Source: Stutzerimonas frequens
Lineage (GTDB): Bacteria; Pseudomonadota; Gammaproteobacteria; Pseudomonadales; Pseudomonadaceae
DNA length: 64,000 nt
Direction: 5' to 3'
Assembly: GCF_024448335.1 (NCBI RefSeq)
Contig: NZ_JAMOHM010000003.1
Coordinates: 186,001 to 250,000, forward strand
The notes below the pieces were generated by a model. It saw only the letters and a list, made by a program, of their open reading frames with translations, had not been told where the DNA came from and did no database searches. The translations under genes were made by a program, and so were the position numbers. Of this stretch, positions 33,100 to 41,145 are shown piece by piece (position 1 is the stretch's first letter; each line of letters begins with the position of its first letter).

Positions 33100-35667
33100 T
33101 TAAGTCGACATGCCGAGACGCTCGCGCATTTGCGCGGTGATGGTCTGCCTGGTCCGCGGCATCTCTGCCCAGGGATCGTCGTCGCCCAGTTGCTCCAGGC
33201 GTTCCAGCAGATTGCGCACGGTCCAGAGGTTGGCGCCCTTGAGGTCCGCCAGCTCGTCGCGATGGATGGGCACGGAAACCGGCAGGTCTTCTCGTGCACG
33301 CACCGAATATGGGGCGACGGTACTGGCGCCGCGGCTGTTGCGCAGGTAATCGATGAAGATGCGGCCGACCCGGTTCTTCGGTCCGCTGACAGCCGAGAAG
33401 TGCCCAGGTAGCAGTTTGGCCATGTGCTGGGCGATGGCCTGGCTGAAGCGCTTGGCCTCACTCCACTCGTGCACGGGGTCGAGGGGCACGATGATGTGCA
33501 TGCCCTTCCCTCCGCTGGTCTTTAGAAACGAAACCAGGCCGATCTCGTCCAGCAGGGTCTGCGTCAGCTGTGTCGCTTCGATCATGCGTTTCCAAGGCAG
33601 CGCGGGATCCGGGTCGAGGTCGAGGACGAAACGGTCCGGGTGCTCAAGGTCTGGCGCCACGGCATTCCAACTGTGCAGTTCGACGGTGCCCATCTGCGCC
33701 GCACCGACCAGTGCTTCGGCGTTGTCGATCACCAGCAGCGCGCCATGCTTCGGGTCGAGTGCAGGGTCGAGCTGCGTGATATGCGGGATGGCCAGCTTGT
33801 CGGCATGTTTCTGGAAGAACAGCTCACCGCTGATCCCTTCCGGTGCGCGCACCAAAGCCAGCGGGCGGGCCTTGAGTTGCGGCAGGGCCCAAGGTGCGAT
33901 CTGCGCGTAGAAGCGGGCCAACTCGATCTTGGTGGTCCCACTGCTGGGGTCGATGACGCGGTCGGGATTGGAGATCTTGATGCGCCCGCGGGCGATGGGA
34001 TCAGTCCTGCCGCGCGTGCCGGCCGCTCCAGGCTTGGCGGCCGCCTTGGGTCGCTCATGGGTAATCGCTTTCGCCGGCTTGTCAGAGCGCAAGCCATGAA
34101 ACACCGAATGACGCACCACGCCCTGGCGGGTCATCTCGGCGAACGCCACCTCGCACATCAGCTTCGGCTCCAGCCACTGCGCGCCACGCGCATCGGCGGC
34201 CGGCGGCGCCTTGGCCAGCGGGCTTTCATCGCTTTCCAGCTTCCGCAGCTTTTTGTGCAGACTCTGCAGGGTTGCATGGGTGAAGCCGGTGCCGACCTTG
34301 CCGGCGTAACGCAGCTCGCCCTTGTCATCGTGCAGACCGAGCAGCAGCGCGCCGAAACCGGTGCGGGTGCCCTTGGGCTGGGTGTAGCCGACGATGATGA
34401 ATTCCTGCCGGTTGCTGCATTTGATCTTCACCCAGCTGCTGCTGCGCCGGGAGGTGTAGCTGCTGCCGACGCGCTTGCCGATCAGGCCTTCGAGCTTCAT
34501 CTGGCAGGCGCTTTCCAGAATGCTGTCGGGCTGCTCGGTGAAGTCCTCGGAAAAACGCAGCAACTCACTGTCACTACCTTGCAGAACCTCATGCAGTGCC
34601 GACCGGCGCTGCTCCAGCGGTACCTGACGCAGGTCCATGCCGTTCAGGTAGGGCATGTCGAACAGATAGTAGAGAATGTTGCCGCTGCGGCCGGCTTCGA
34701 ATGCGTTCTGCAGCGCCTGAAAATCCGGGGTGCCCTCCTCGTTCGGCACCACCACCTCACCGTCCAGCCAACCCGACTCCAGGCCCAGTCCGGCCAGTGC
34801 TGCGGCCTGCTGGGGCATTTTCGCCGTCCAGTCGTGGCCGTTGCGGGTGAACAGCCTGACTTCACCGGAATCGATGCGCGCGAGCATGCGGTAGCCGTCG
34901 AACTTGATCTCGTAGCGCCAGTCGCCGGCGGGCACCGAATCGACCAGGGTAGCCAGCTGTGGCTTGAAACTCTCCGGCAGCTCAGCCGGGACCGCGCCTT
35001 CCAGAGTGACTGCCGCCTTCTGCTGCCCCGTTCGACGCTTCTTCGCCGGTGCCTTGACCGGCTTGGCCGGCGCTTCGGCGATCCGCGCCTTGGCTGCGCC
35101 ACGCTTGCGCGGCACCAGGGTTCGGTCGCTGAGCACGCTATCGGGTTCGGCGGCGACGATGTCGTAGTCGCCCTCCTCGCGCGCCGCCTCGTCACGCGAC
35201 TTGATCAGGAACCACTGTTCTTTTTTTCCGTCCATCCGCGTGCGGACCAGGTTCCAGCTGCCAGCGAGCTTTTCGCCCTCGAGACTGAACTTCAGCTTGC
35301 CCTTGCGGTAACCCTCCTGCGGATCGCCCTGCGGTTTCCACACGCCCCGATCCCAGACGATCACATCGCCGGCGCCGTAATGCCCTTCGGGGATATGCCC
35401 CTCGAAGGTGGCGTACTCCAGCGGATGGTCTTCCACGTGCACCGCCAGCCTGCGCACGCTCGGATCCAGGCTCGGCCCTTTGGGAATCGCCCAACTCTTC
35501 AGCGTGCCATCCAGTTCCAGGCGAAAGTCGTAGTGCAGGCGCGTCGCGTCATGCTTTTGGATGCAGTACTGCAGAGTCTGGCTCTTGCGCGATTTCGGCC
35601 GCGCCTTGCCAGCGGGTTCCGGCGTGGCGGCGAAGTCGCGCATGCGTTGGTAGTCGTCGAGCGCCAT
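33100..35667 (-). CDS. ligD: Multidomain DNA ligase D
   Basis: The 855-residue protein has all three LigD domains. The N-terminal 3'-phosphoesterase (about residues 30-175) carries QKHDATRLHYDFRLE and HPLEYATFEGHIPEGHYGAG. The central ATP-dependent ligase (about 235-530) has the AMP-accepting lysine in YEIKFDGYR. The C-terminal primase-polymerase (about 570-845) has LDLDPDP and an HIIVPLDP motif. LigD works with Ku in non-homologous end joining. No ku gene is in the window. The linker around residues 190-225 is rich in K, A and P. Confidence 0.96.
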   Translation of the reverse strand: MALDDYQRMRDFAATPEPAGKARPKSRKSQTLQYCIQKHDATRLHYDFRLELDGTLKSWAIPKGPSLDPSVRRLAVHVEDHPLEYATFEGHIPEGHYGAGDVIVWDRGVWKPQGDPQEGYRKGKLKFSLEGEKLAGSWNLVRTRMDGKKEQWFLIKSRDEAAREEGDYDIVAAEPDSVLSDRTLVPRKRGAAKARIAEAPAKPVKAPAKKRRTGQQKAAVTLEGAVPAELPESFKPQLATLVDSVPAGDWRYEIKFDGYRMLARIDSGEVRLFTRNGHDWTAKMPQQAAALAGLGLESGWLDGEVVVPNEEGTPDFQALQNAFEAGRSGNILYYLFDMPYLNGMDLRQVPLEQRRSALHEVLQGSDSELLRFSEDFTEQPDSILESACQMKLEGLIGKRVGSSYTSRRSSSWVKIKCSNRQEFIIVGYTQPKGTRTGFGALLLGLHDDKGELRYAGKVGTGFTHATLQSLHKKLRKLESDESPLAKAPPAADARGAQWLEPKLMCEVAFAEMTRQGVVRHSVFHGLRSDKPAKAITHERPKAAAKPGAAGTRGRTDPIARGRIKISNPDRVIDPSSGTTKIELARFYAQIAPWALPQLKARPLALVRAPEGISGELFFQKHADKLAIPHITQLDPALDPKHGALLVIDNAEALVGAAQMGTVELHSWNAVAPDLEHPDRFVLDLDPDPALPWKRMIEATQLTQTLLDEIGLVSFLKTSGGKGMHIIVPLDPVHEWSEAKRFSQAIAQHMAKLLPGHFSAVSGPKNRVGRIFIDYLRNSRGASTVAPYSVRAREDLPVSVPIHRDELADLKGANLWTVRNLLERLEQLGDDDPWAEMPRTRQTITAQMRERLGMST

Positions 35668-35694
35668 GGCTGAGCTCCGCGTCGAAAGCAGGGG

Positions 35695-35988
35695 TCATTC
35701 CAGCTTGCCGGCATCCGTCGACGTGTCATTGGGGCCACCAGGGGCCGAATGACGCGCGGGATCGGTGGATTTCTCCTCGCCGGGCTGCGGCACCACCAGG
35801 CGACCATCCTCGGTGACCGTCCTTCCCTGCTGGTCCTTGCGGGTTTCGACTTTTTCTTGCGGCGTGGGGTTGCCCATCGGGCTCGGACGCGACCCGGTAT
35901 CGTCCCGCGGGGTACCGGCAGGAAACTGTGCGACGGCTGGTGTCACGACCAATGCGCTGAGTAATGTCGCAAGCAGTAGTTTGTTCAT
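35695..35988 (-). CDS. Small secreted proline/charged-rich protein
   Basis: A 97-residue protein with a signal peptide (MNKLLLATLLSALVVTPAVAQ) and a hydrophilic tail rich in P, D, E, T. GGAG lies eight bases before ATG 35988; the longer frame from 36057 adds a non-signal leader. I do not recognise the family. It sits 27 bases upstream of ligD on the same strand, so it may be co-transcribed with it. Confidence 0.65.
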   Translation of the reverse strand: MNKLLLATLLSALVVTPAVAQFPAGTPRDDTGSRPSPMGNPTPQEKVETRKDQQGRTVTEDGRLVVPQPGEEKSTDPARHSAPGGPNDTSTDAGKLE

Positions 35989-36239
35989 TTCGGTCTCCGG
36001 CGAGGCTGCGTACTTAATTTGGTCATCCTCTGCCGGTATGAGTTCAGCCAGCGACAAGCGCCGCGACGAGGGAAGTTCCGATGAGCGGTGGTGGTGAGAT
36101 TCGGCGCGCTAGAGCCTCTGCGCGAGCTAATCCCATCGATGGACAGATCGCCGCATTTACAACCGGGATCAGGCTGCTACGGTTGAGAGACGTCGCAAAA
36201 CCAGGGGTGCGCAGCGAACGCCGTACTGCGCTTCAGTCA

Positions 36240-36258
36240 CCCTCCTTAGCTAGGGAGG
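36240..36258 (+). promoter_or_regulatory. Hairpin covering the ribosome site of the DUF1652-like gene
   Basis: CCCTCC (36240-36245) pairs perfectly with GGGAGG (36253-36258) across a 7-base loop. GGGAGG is the only good Shine-Dalgarno for the ATG at 36263. In the folded mRNA the site would be masked, suggesting temperature- or factor-controlled translation. Confidence 0.5.
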
Positions 36259-36262
36259 ATTT

Positions 36263-36538
36263 ATGGATACGCGTCTTCCTCTGTTCAAGATCGAAGTCAT
36301 TCTGCACACCTACCTGCGCCCGTTTCATTGCGAGGTACGCGATGAAACCGACAGCTCGCTCAGCGTGCGCCTTTTTCACGAACCGCCGAACGAAGAGCTG
36401 ACCGTGCTCGGTATTTCCTATGACCAGTGCCGTGACGCAGCCAATCTGGTGCGCCTGGCTCAGGAGCTGCGCATAGAGATGCACGCGACCCGCAGCACGC
36501 TACCGAGCGAAGGCGGCCGCTTCGAGACGGTGAAGTGA
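36263..36538 (+). CDS. DUF1652-like small protein
   Basis: A 91-residue soluble protein with pattern FKIEVILHTYLRPFHCEVRD, then SLSVRLFH and ISYDQCRDAANLVRLAQELR, which resembles the pseudomonad DUF1652 family. Function is unknown. It has a strong GGGAGG ribosome site that is buried in a perfect hairpin. It runs toward the DUF2061 gene on the other strand, ending 12 bases before it. Confidence 0.65.
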   Translation: MDTRLPLFKIEVILHTYLRPFHCEVRDETDSSLSVRLFHEPPNEELTVLGISYDQCRDAANLVRLAQELRIEMHATRSTLPSEGGRFETVK

Positions 36539-36549
36539 GCGGTTGGCAA

Positions 36550-36834
36550 TCAGCGCGATGAGCGCGCCGCACGATTGGCGCCACGCTGCCCACGGCTCAT
36601 GTACCGGAGGAAGACATCATGGCCGTAGCTGTAGGAGTGGGACGCTTTCTGCCGACCGAAGCGCTGCCAGGCCCGCTCGTGCAGATAGAACACCAGGGTA
36701 TTGCACAACGGCTCGATCAGCGCGACGGCCCCGCCTATCACCAGGCTGCCGGTCAGCGCATAGACCACGGTGAAGGCCGTGGCGAAGTGCAGCACGGCGA
36801 AGGTCAGGGTTTTGATCAGGGGGCGTGGTTTCAT
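36550..36834 (-). CDS. DUF2061 small membrane protein
   Basis: The 94-residue protein has two membrane segments (LTFAVLHFATAFTVVYAL and VIGGAVALIEPLCNTLVFYL) and then HERAWQRFG, the DUF2061 signature. The C-terminal tail is basic. It is an inner-membrane protein of unknown role, transcribed downstream of the DUF892 gene with a gap of about 95 bases. Confidence 0.82.
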   Translation of the reverse strand: MKPRPLIKTLTFAVLHFATAFTVVYALTGSLVIGGAVALIEPLCNTLVFYLHERAWQRFGRQKASHSYSYGHDVFLRYMSRGQRGANRAARSSR

Positions 36835-36929
36835 GGGCAGCTTCCACCGTCAGCATGGACTGCTGTGCATGCCGTGAATGAGTTGGGAGTCGGTCCGGCC
36901 TGTGGCGGCCGGACCTGCGGGGTGGGAAC

Positions 36930-37460
36930 TCAGCGCTTGGCTTCGACCTTCGGCTCTGCCGCGCGAGTGAGATAGGCTTGGGTCAGTTCGGCGAGGTGAT
37001 CGCGCAGCCAGTCAGCCATGGCAATCTCCTCGACCAGGATGCGTTCGCAGACTTCCTTGGTCTGCACGTCGCCTACCGCCTCGGCCGCGGCAATCAGAAT
37101 CTTGTACGAGGCGATCTCCAGGTTTTCGAAGACGTAGCCCATCTGCGCGCCCTTGACGACTTCGTCGTTGACCATCATCCCGCCCATGGCCTGCCCCATC
37201 GCCATCATCTTGCCGCCGAGGTCCTTGAGCCCCGAATAGGACTTGTCGTAACGCTGCAGGCAGCCTTCGATCAGCTTGGCCTGGTTTTGCGTCTCGGTGA
37301 TGTGCTGCTCGATTCGCGCCTTGAGTTCTGGGTAGTGCTCGATACGGCTGGCCTGCTTGTTGAGCATGGTCTCGGCCTGCGCTTCCATGGCATGCGCATC
37401 ACGCAGCCATTCGATGAGGCGTTCTGTACGGACGTCGTTGCCGGTCTGTGCACTTTGCAT
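36930..37460 (-). CDS. DUF892 (YciE/YciF) ferritin-like stress protein
   Basis: A 176-residue, mostly helical protein with the DUF892 layout: an N-terminal LIEWLRDAHAMEAQAETML, a glutamate-rich second helix (RIEQHITETQNQ), a glycine/methionine-rich loop (GGKMMAMGQAMGGMM) and a C-terminal EEIAMADWLRDHL. Relatives bind a di-metal site in a ferritin-like bundle and are induced by stress. GGAGTG precedes the ATG. It lies among other small stress-type genes downstream of ligD. Confidence 0.88.
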   Translation of the reverse strand: MQSAQTGNDVRTERLIEWLRDAHAMEAQAETMLNKQASRIEHYPELKARIEQHITETQNQAKLIEGCLQRYDKSYSGLKDLGGKMMAMGQAMGGMMVNDEVVKGAQMGYVFENLEIASYKILIAAAEAVGDVQTKEVCERILVEEIAMADWLRDHLAELTQAYLTRAAEPKVEAKR

Positions 37461-37695
37461 GGCTCACTCCAATCTGGTCAGGGAATACTGGGCCTTTCTT
37501 CGCAGCCCGCTTGAAATTTGTGAGGCACCACGCGCACAGGAGTTCCGCCCATCCGTCCGGGGTGGTCCGTCTGCTCTGCCCTGAACTTTCGCGGGTCAGC
37601 GTCTGTCACTGGGCCAGAACATAGCCAACGGGATCACCACCATCGAATTTCCAGCTTTCCTCCTGCAATGGGACCAGCACATCAGCCAGCCGGCG

Positions 37696-38775
37696 TTGCG
37701 TACCATCGTTGCAGCGTTGTTCGTCGCGCTGGTCCTGAGCCTGTTTGGACGGCTACTGACCGCATTGATGCTGCGTCTGGCCCGGGCTTTTCTGTTCACC
37801 CGAGAGCTGTCCGAACAGCTGGAGAAGCCCATTCGGGTGTTGCTGCCGCTGATCGGCGTGCAGGGCGTATGGACGTCGGCCCCGAACGATCTGCTGTTGA
37901 TCGACGCCGCACGCCACGTCACCACACTCCTGATCATCGCCACCCTGACCTGGCTGGTGATGCGCTCGCTGCGCGGCCTGCAGCACTTCATCGAGCTGCG
38001 CAATCCGGTAGATGTGGTCGACAACCTGCGAGCCCGCCAGATTCAGACCCAGTCGCGAGTGCTGCTGCGTACCCTTGCCTTCTTCGTGCTGCTGGTCGGG
38101 GCTGCGGCAATGCTGATGACCTTTCCCGGCGCGCGGCAGTTCGGCGCCAGCCTGCTGGCTTCGGCCGGGCTTGCCGGTCTGGCGGTGGGCTTTGCTGCCC
38201 GGCCGGTACTGGCCAACCTCATCGCCGGCGTACAGATCGCCATGACCCAGCCGATCCGGCTGGATGACGTGGTCATCGTCGAGAACGAATGGGGGCGTAT
38301 TGAGGAAATCACCGGGACCTACGTCGTTGTACGGATCTGGGATGATCGGCGACTGGTGGTTCCGTTGCAGTACTTCATCGAAAAGCCTTTCCAGAACTGG
38401 ACCCGCCGCGGTTCCAGCCTGATCGGCACGGTCTTCCTCTGGACCGACTATTCGTTGCCGCTCGAACCCTTGCGCGAAGAGCTGCGCCGCCTGTGCAAGG
38501 ACGTTCCCGAGCTCTGGGATGGACGTGTCTGCGTACTGCAGGTGACCGACACCAGCGAGAAATCCATCCAGTTGCGTGCATTGGTCAGCTCGGCGGACTC
38601 GTCACGCAACTGGGACCTGCGCTGCCATATCCGTGAAAATCTGCTGGGGTTCATCCAGCGCCAATATCCCCACTCGCTGCCGCAGCTTCGCGCTGACCTC
38701 AGCGTAGGCCACAAACAGCGCGTCGATATGTCGCAGCCGGAGCACGTCGAGCCGGAACGCCAGCCGCCGGTATAG
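37696..38775 (+). CDS. MscS-family mechanosensitive ion channel
   Basis: At least 359 residues with N-terminal membrane helices, then the MscS pore and beta-domain (LLASAGLAGLAVGFAARPVLANLIAG followed by DDVVIVENEWGRIEEITGTYVVVRIWDDRRLVVPLQYF). It would release solutes on hypo-osmotic shock. The frame has no ATG or GTG upstream of TTG 37696, yet it stays open back to 37585 and reads as plausible protein (IEFPAFLLQWDQHISQP). The true start may be an unusual codon further upstream. It converges with the CinA-like gene two bases away. Confidence 0.85.
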   Translation: MRTIVAALFVALVLSLFGRLLTALMLRLARAFLFTRELSEQLEKPIRVLLPLIGVQGVWTSAPNDLLLIDAARHVTTLLIIATLTWLVMRSLRGLQHFIELRNPVDVVDNLRARQIQTQSRVLLRTLAFFVLLVGAAAMLMTFPGARQFGASLLASAGLAGLAVGFAARPVLANLIAGVQIAMTQPIRLDDVVIVENEWGRIEEITGTYVVVRIWDDRRLVVPLQYFIEKPFQNWTRRGSSLIGTVFLWTDYSLPLEPLREELRRLCKDVPELWDGRVCVLQVTDTSEKSIQLRALVSSADSSRNWDLRCHIRENLLGFIQRQYPHSLPQLRADLSVGHKQRVDMSQPEHVEPERQPPV

Positions 38776-38777
38776 CG

Positions 38778-39284
38778 CTACGCTCCGCTTTCCCCATCGA
38801 GCTTCTTCAGCAGGCGCGCGTACATGCCCGGCAGCTGGGTGAGCCCGTGTCGTGCAGCCTGCTTGCGGATCTCCACCCGGTCACCGTCGAACTGCACCGT
38901 TTCGCTCACTACCACCTGCCGTTCGCCCCGCATCAGTGCATACGCATAGCACTGGGTGCCTCCGGCGTCTTCCTGATCGTCGTCGGCAACGCCGGTATTG
39001 GCGACCGCCAGGGTTGCGCCGCTCGCGTTCAGGGCGCCGACCGCCATCTCCCGCGCGACCTCTTCGCTGGTGAGGCCAAAGCTCTCCATGGTCTCGAACT
39101 CAACCCGCAGCAGACGGTTCTTCGCCTTCGGCGAATAGACCACGAAGCCGCTGTCGAGCACCTGGCCGCAACCCGGGATGTCTCCCAGCAGCGAGGCCAT
39201 CAAACCGCAGGTACAGGATTCCGCGGTGGTCAGCTTGAGTTCCTCGCGCTGCAGGAATGCCACGACTCGTTCGATCTCTTGCAT
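38778..39284 (-). CDS. CinA C-terminal domain / nicotinamide-nucleotide amidohydrolase (PncC-like)
   Basis: The 168-residue protein corresponds to the stand-alone C-terminal domain of CinA: LTTAESCTCGLMASLLGDIPG near the N-terminus and VANTGVADDDQEDAGGTQCYA in the middle. PncC enzymes deamidate nicotinamide mononucleotide in NAD recycling. GGAG precedes ATG 39284. In CinA proteins the second motif is usually TGIAGP-like; here it is TGVADDDQED, an unusual acidic variant, so activity is less certain. It diverges from glgA. Confidence 0.82.
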   Translation of the reverse strand: MQEIERVVAFLQREELKLTTAESCTCGLMASLLGDIPGCGQVLDSGFVVYSPKAKNRLLRVEFETMESFGLTSEEVAREMAVGALNASGATLAVANTGVADDDQEDAGGTQCYAYALMRGERQVVVSETVQFDGDRVEIRKQAARHGLTQLPGMYARLLKKLDGESGA

Positions 39285-39582
39285 GTTTTTTGCTCCGCCA
39301 CAAATGGGCCTTCAGGTTCGTGTTCTGAATTCGGAGCGGGTTGGCCTGGCGCGAGTTCCGACCGCGGTCGTCTGTTCTAGTTTTTTAAGAACTTCTACCG
39401 CGACATCGGGTCTGGATTTTGGTAGGGCCGGCGCAGCTCTACCTGCCCTCGCGGCAGCTCCTAACAATCGTTTTTGCCTGGTCGTGTTCATGGTATGTGG
39501 CGGTCATCAGATCGTTGCATGGGAGAAATATGCTCGTAGCTGGCACCGGCACCTGGAACGCCGGGGCTCTGGGGAGATCGTG

Positions 39583-41133
39583 ATGAGTATTGCCGCTGTG
39601 AACGCCCGGCCTCTCGGACTACCGAAGGCCCAACCCGCTGTGCCCCCGGTTACTCGCCCTGCTCTGCAGATTCGCAGTAGCCACGATGACAAACGCAAAA
39701 TCCTGTTCGTGACCTCCGAGCTGACCGACCTGGTCAAGACCGGCGGGCTCGCCGACGTGTCCGCCGCCCTGCCCCGAGCACTTGGCGCACGCCACGATGT
39801 GCGTGTGCTGATTCCCGGTTATTCGCAAGTGATCAACAGCGGCCACCCTATCCGCATTGTCGGCTCGCTGAGCGGATACGCCGAGGTACCCGGCTGCCGC
39901 ATCGGCCGCATCGACATGCCGGATGGCCTGATCATCTACGTGCTGATCAGCCCTGAACTCTACGAGCGCGATGGTTCACCCTACGTCGACGGACACGGCA
40001 ACGACTGGCTGGACAACCCGGTCCGCTTCGCCCGCCTCGGCCTGGCCGCTGCCGAGATCGCCGCCGGCACCGCCTGCATCAGCTGGGCGCCAGAGCTGGT
40101 CCACGCCCATGACTGGCCGGCAGGTCTGGCACCGGCGTACATGCACTGGCGCGGACTGTCGACGCCCAGCGTGTTCACCATCCACAACCTCGCCTATCAG
40201 GGCAATATCGACATGTCCCAGCGGCGTCTGCTGGGCATTCCCGGCGAGGCCTGCGACCCGGAGCGCATGGAGTTCTACGGCAAGCTGTCGCTGCTTAAGG
40301 CCGGCATCGCCTATGCCAATCGCGTCACCACCGTGAGCTCGACCTACGCCAGGGAGATCACCACGCCGGAGTTCGGCTGCGGTATGGAAGGGTTCCTCAG
40401 CATGAAGGCCCGCCAGGGCCTGCTCAGCGGCTTGCTCAACGGCATCGACGAAAGCTGGGAGCCGGAGAGCGACCCTTACCTCGTCAGCGGCTTCAGTGCC
40501 CGTGACTGGGCCGGCAAGCAGGCCAATGCCGCCTATGTGCGGGACGCGTTCGGGCTGGAGATGCGCGACGCTCCGCTGTTCGCCGTGGTCTCGCGCCTGG
40601 TGCATCAGAAAGGCGTGGACCTGACCCTCGATGTGGCCCATGCCATCGTCGAAGGCGGCGGTCAGCTGGCCATTCTCGGCCAGGGCGAGAGCCAGATCGA
40701 AGCGCAGGTCCGTCAGCTGGCCGAGCAGTATCCCGGACAGGTCGCAGCGCACGTCGGCTTCAACGAGACCGACGCCCGTCGGCTGTTCGCCGGCAGCGAT
40801 TTCCTGTTGATGCCGTCGCGCTACGAGCCGTGCGGCCTGAGCCAGATGTACGCACAACGTTATGCGTCGCTGCCGATCGCTCGCCGCACCGGCGGCCTGG
40901 CCGATTCCATCGAGGATGGCATCACCGGCTTCCTGTTCGACGAACCAAGCGCCGAGAGCTATCGCCAAGCGGTCCAGCGGGCGCTGGCCTGCCATCAGCG
41001 TCCGCAACTGCTCGGCGCGATGCGCTGCCGGGCGATGTCCGCCGGCTTCTTCTGGCGTCATGCGATCGAGCCATATGACCTGCTCTACCGGCAGCTGCTC
41101 ACGGAGCGCCGCGAGGTTCGTCTAACCATCTGA
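39583..41133 (+). CDS. glgA: Glycogen synthase (ADP-glucose, GT5)
   Basis: The 516-residue enzyme has the substrate-binding KTGGLADVSAALPRAL near residue 50, and the C-terminal GT-B part with EPCGLSQMYAQRYASLPIARRTGGL. It extends alpha-1,4-glucan from ADP-glucose. Start ATG 39583 follows GGGGAG. The first ~45 residues are a nonconserved extension compared with E. coli GlgA. It is the first gene of the glgA-treZ-malQ-treY-DUF2934-glgX run. About 300 bases upstream separate it from the divergent CinA-like gene and must hold the promoter. Confidence 0.95.
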   Translation: MSIAAVNARPLGLPKAQPAVPPVTRPALQIRSSHDDKRKILFVTSELTDLVKTGGLADVSAALPRALGARHDVRVLIPGYSQVINSGHPIRIVGSLSGYAEVPGCRIGRIDMPDGLIIYVLISPELYERDGSPYVDGHGNDWLDNPVRFARLGLAAAEIAAGTACISWAPELVHAHDWPAGLAPAYMHWRGLSTPSVFTIHNLAYQGNIDMSQRRLLGIPGEACDPERMEFYGKLSLLKAGIAYANRVTTVSSTYAREITTPEFGCGMEGFLSMKARQGLLSGLLNGIDESWEPESDPYLVSGFSARDWAGKQANAAYVRDAFGLEMRDAPLFAVVSRLVHQKGVDLTLDVAHAIVEGGGQLAILGQGESQIEAQVRQLAEQYPGQVAAHVGFNETDARRLFAGSDFLLMPSRYEPCGLSQMYAQRYASLPIARRTGGLADSIEDGITGFLFDEPSAESYRQAVQRALACHQRPQLLGAMRCRAMSAGFFWRHAIEPYDLLYRQLLTERREVRLTI

Positions 41134-41145
41134 AGAGAGTGATCA

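Noticed and set aside
33640-35673. 677-codon forward open frame opposite ligD
   Set aside because: All three LigD domains are intact on the reverse strand; the forward frame shows no motif.
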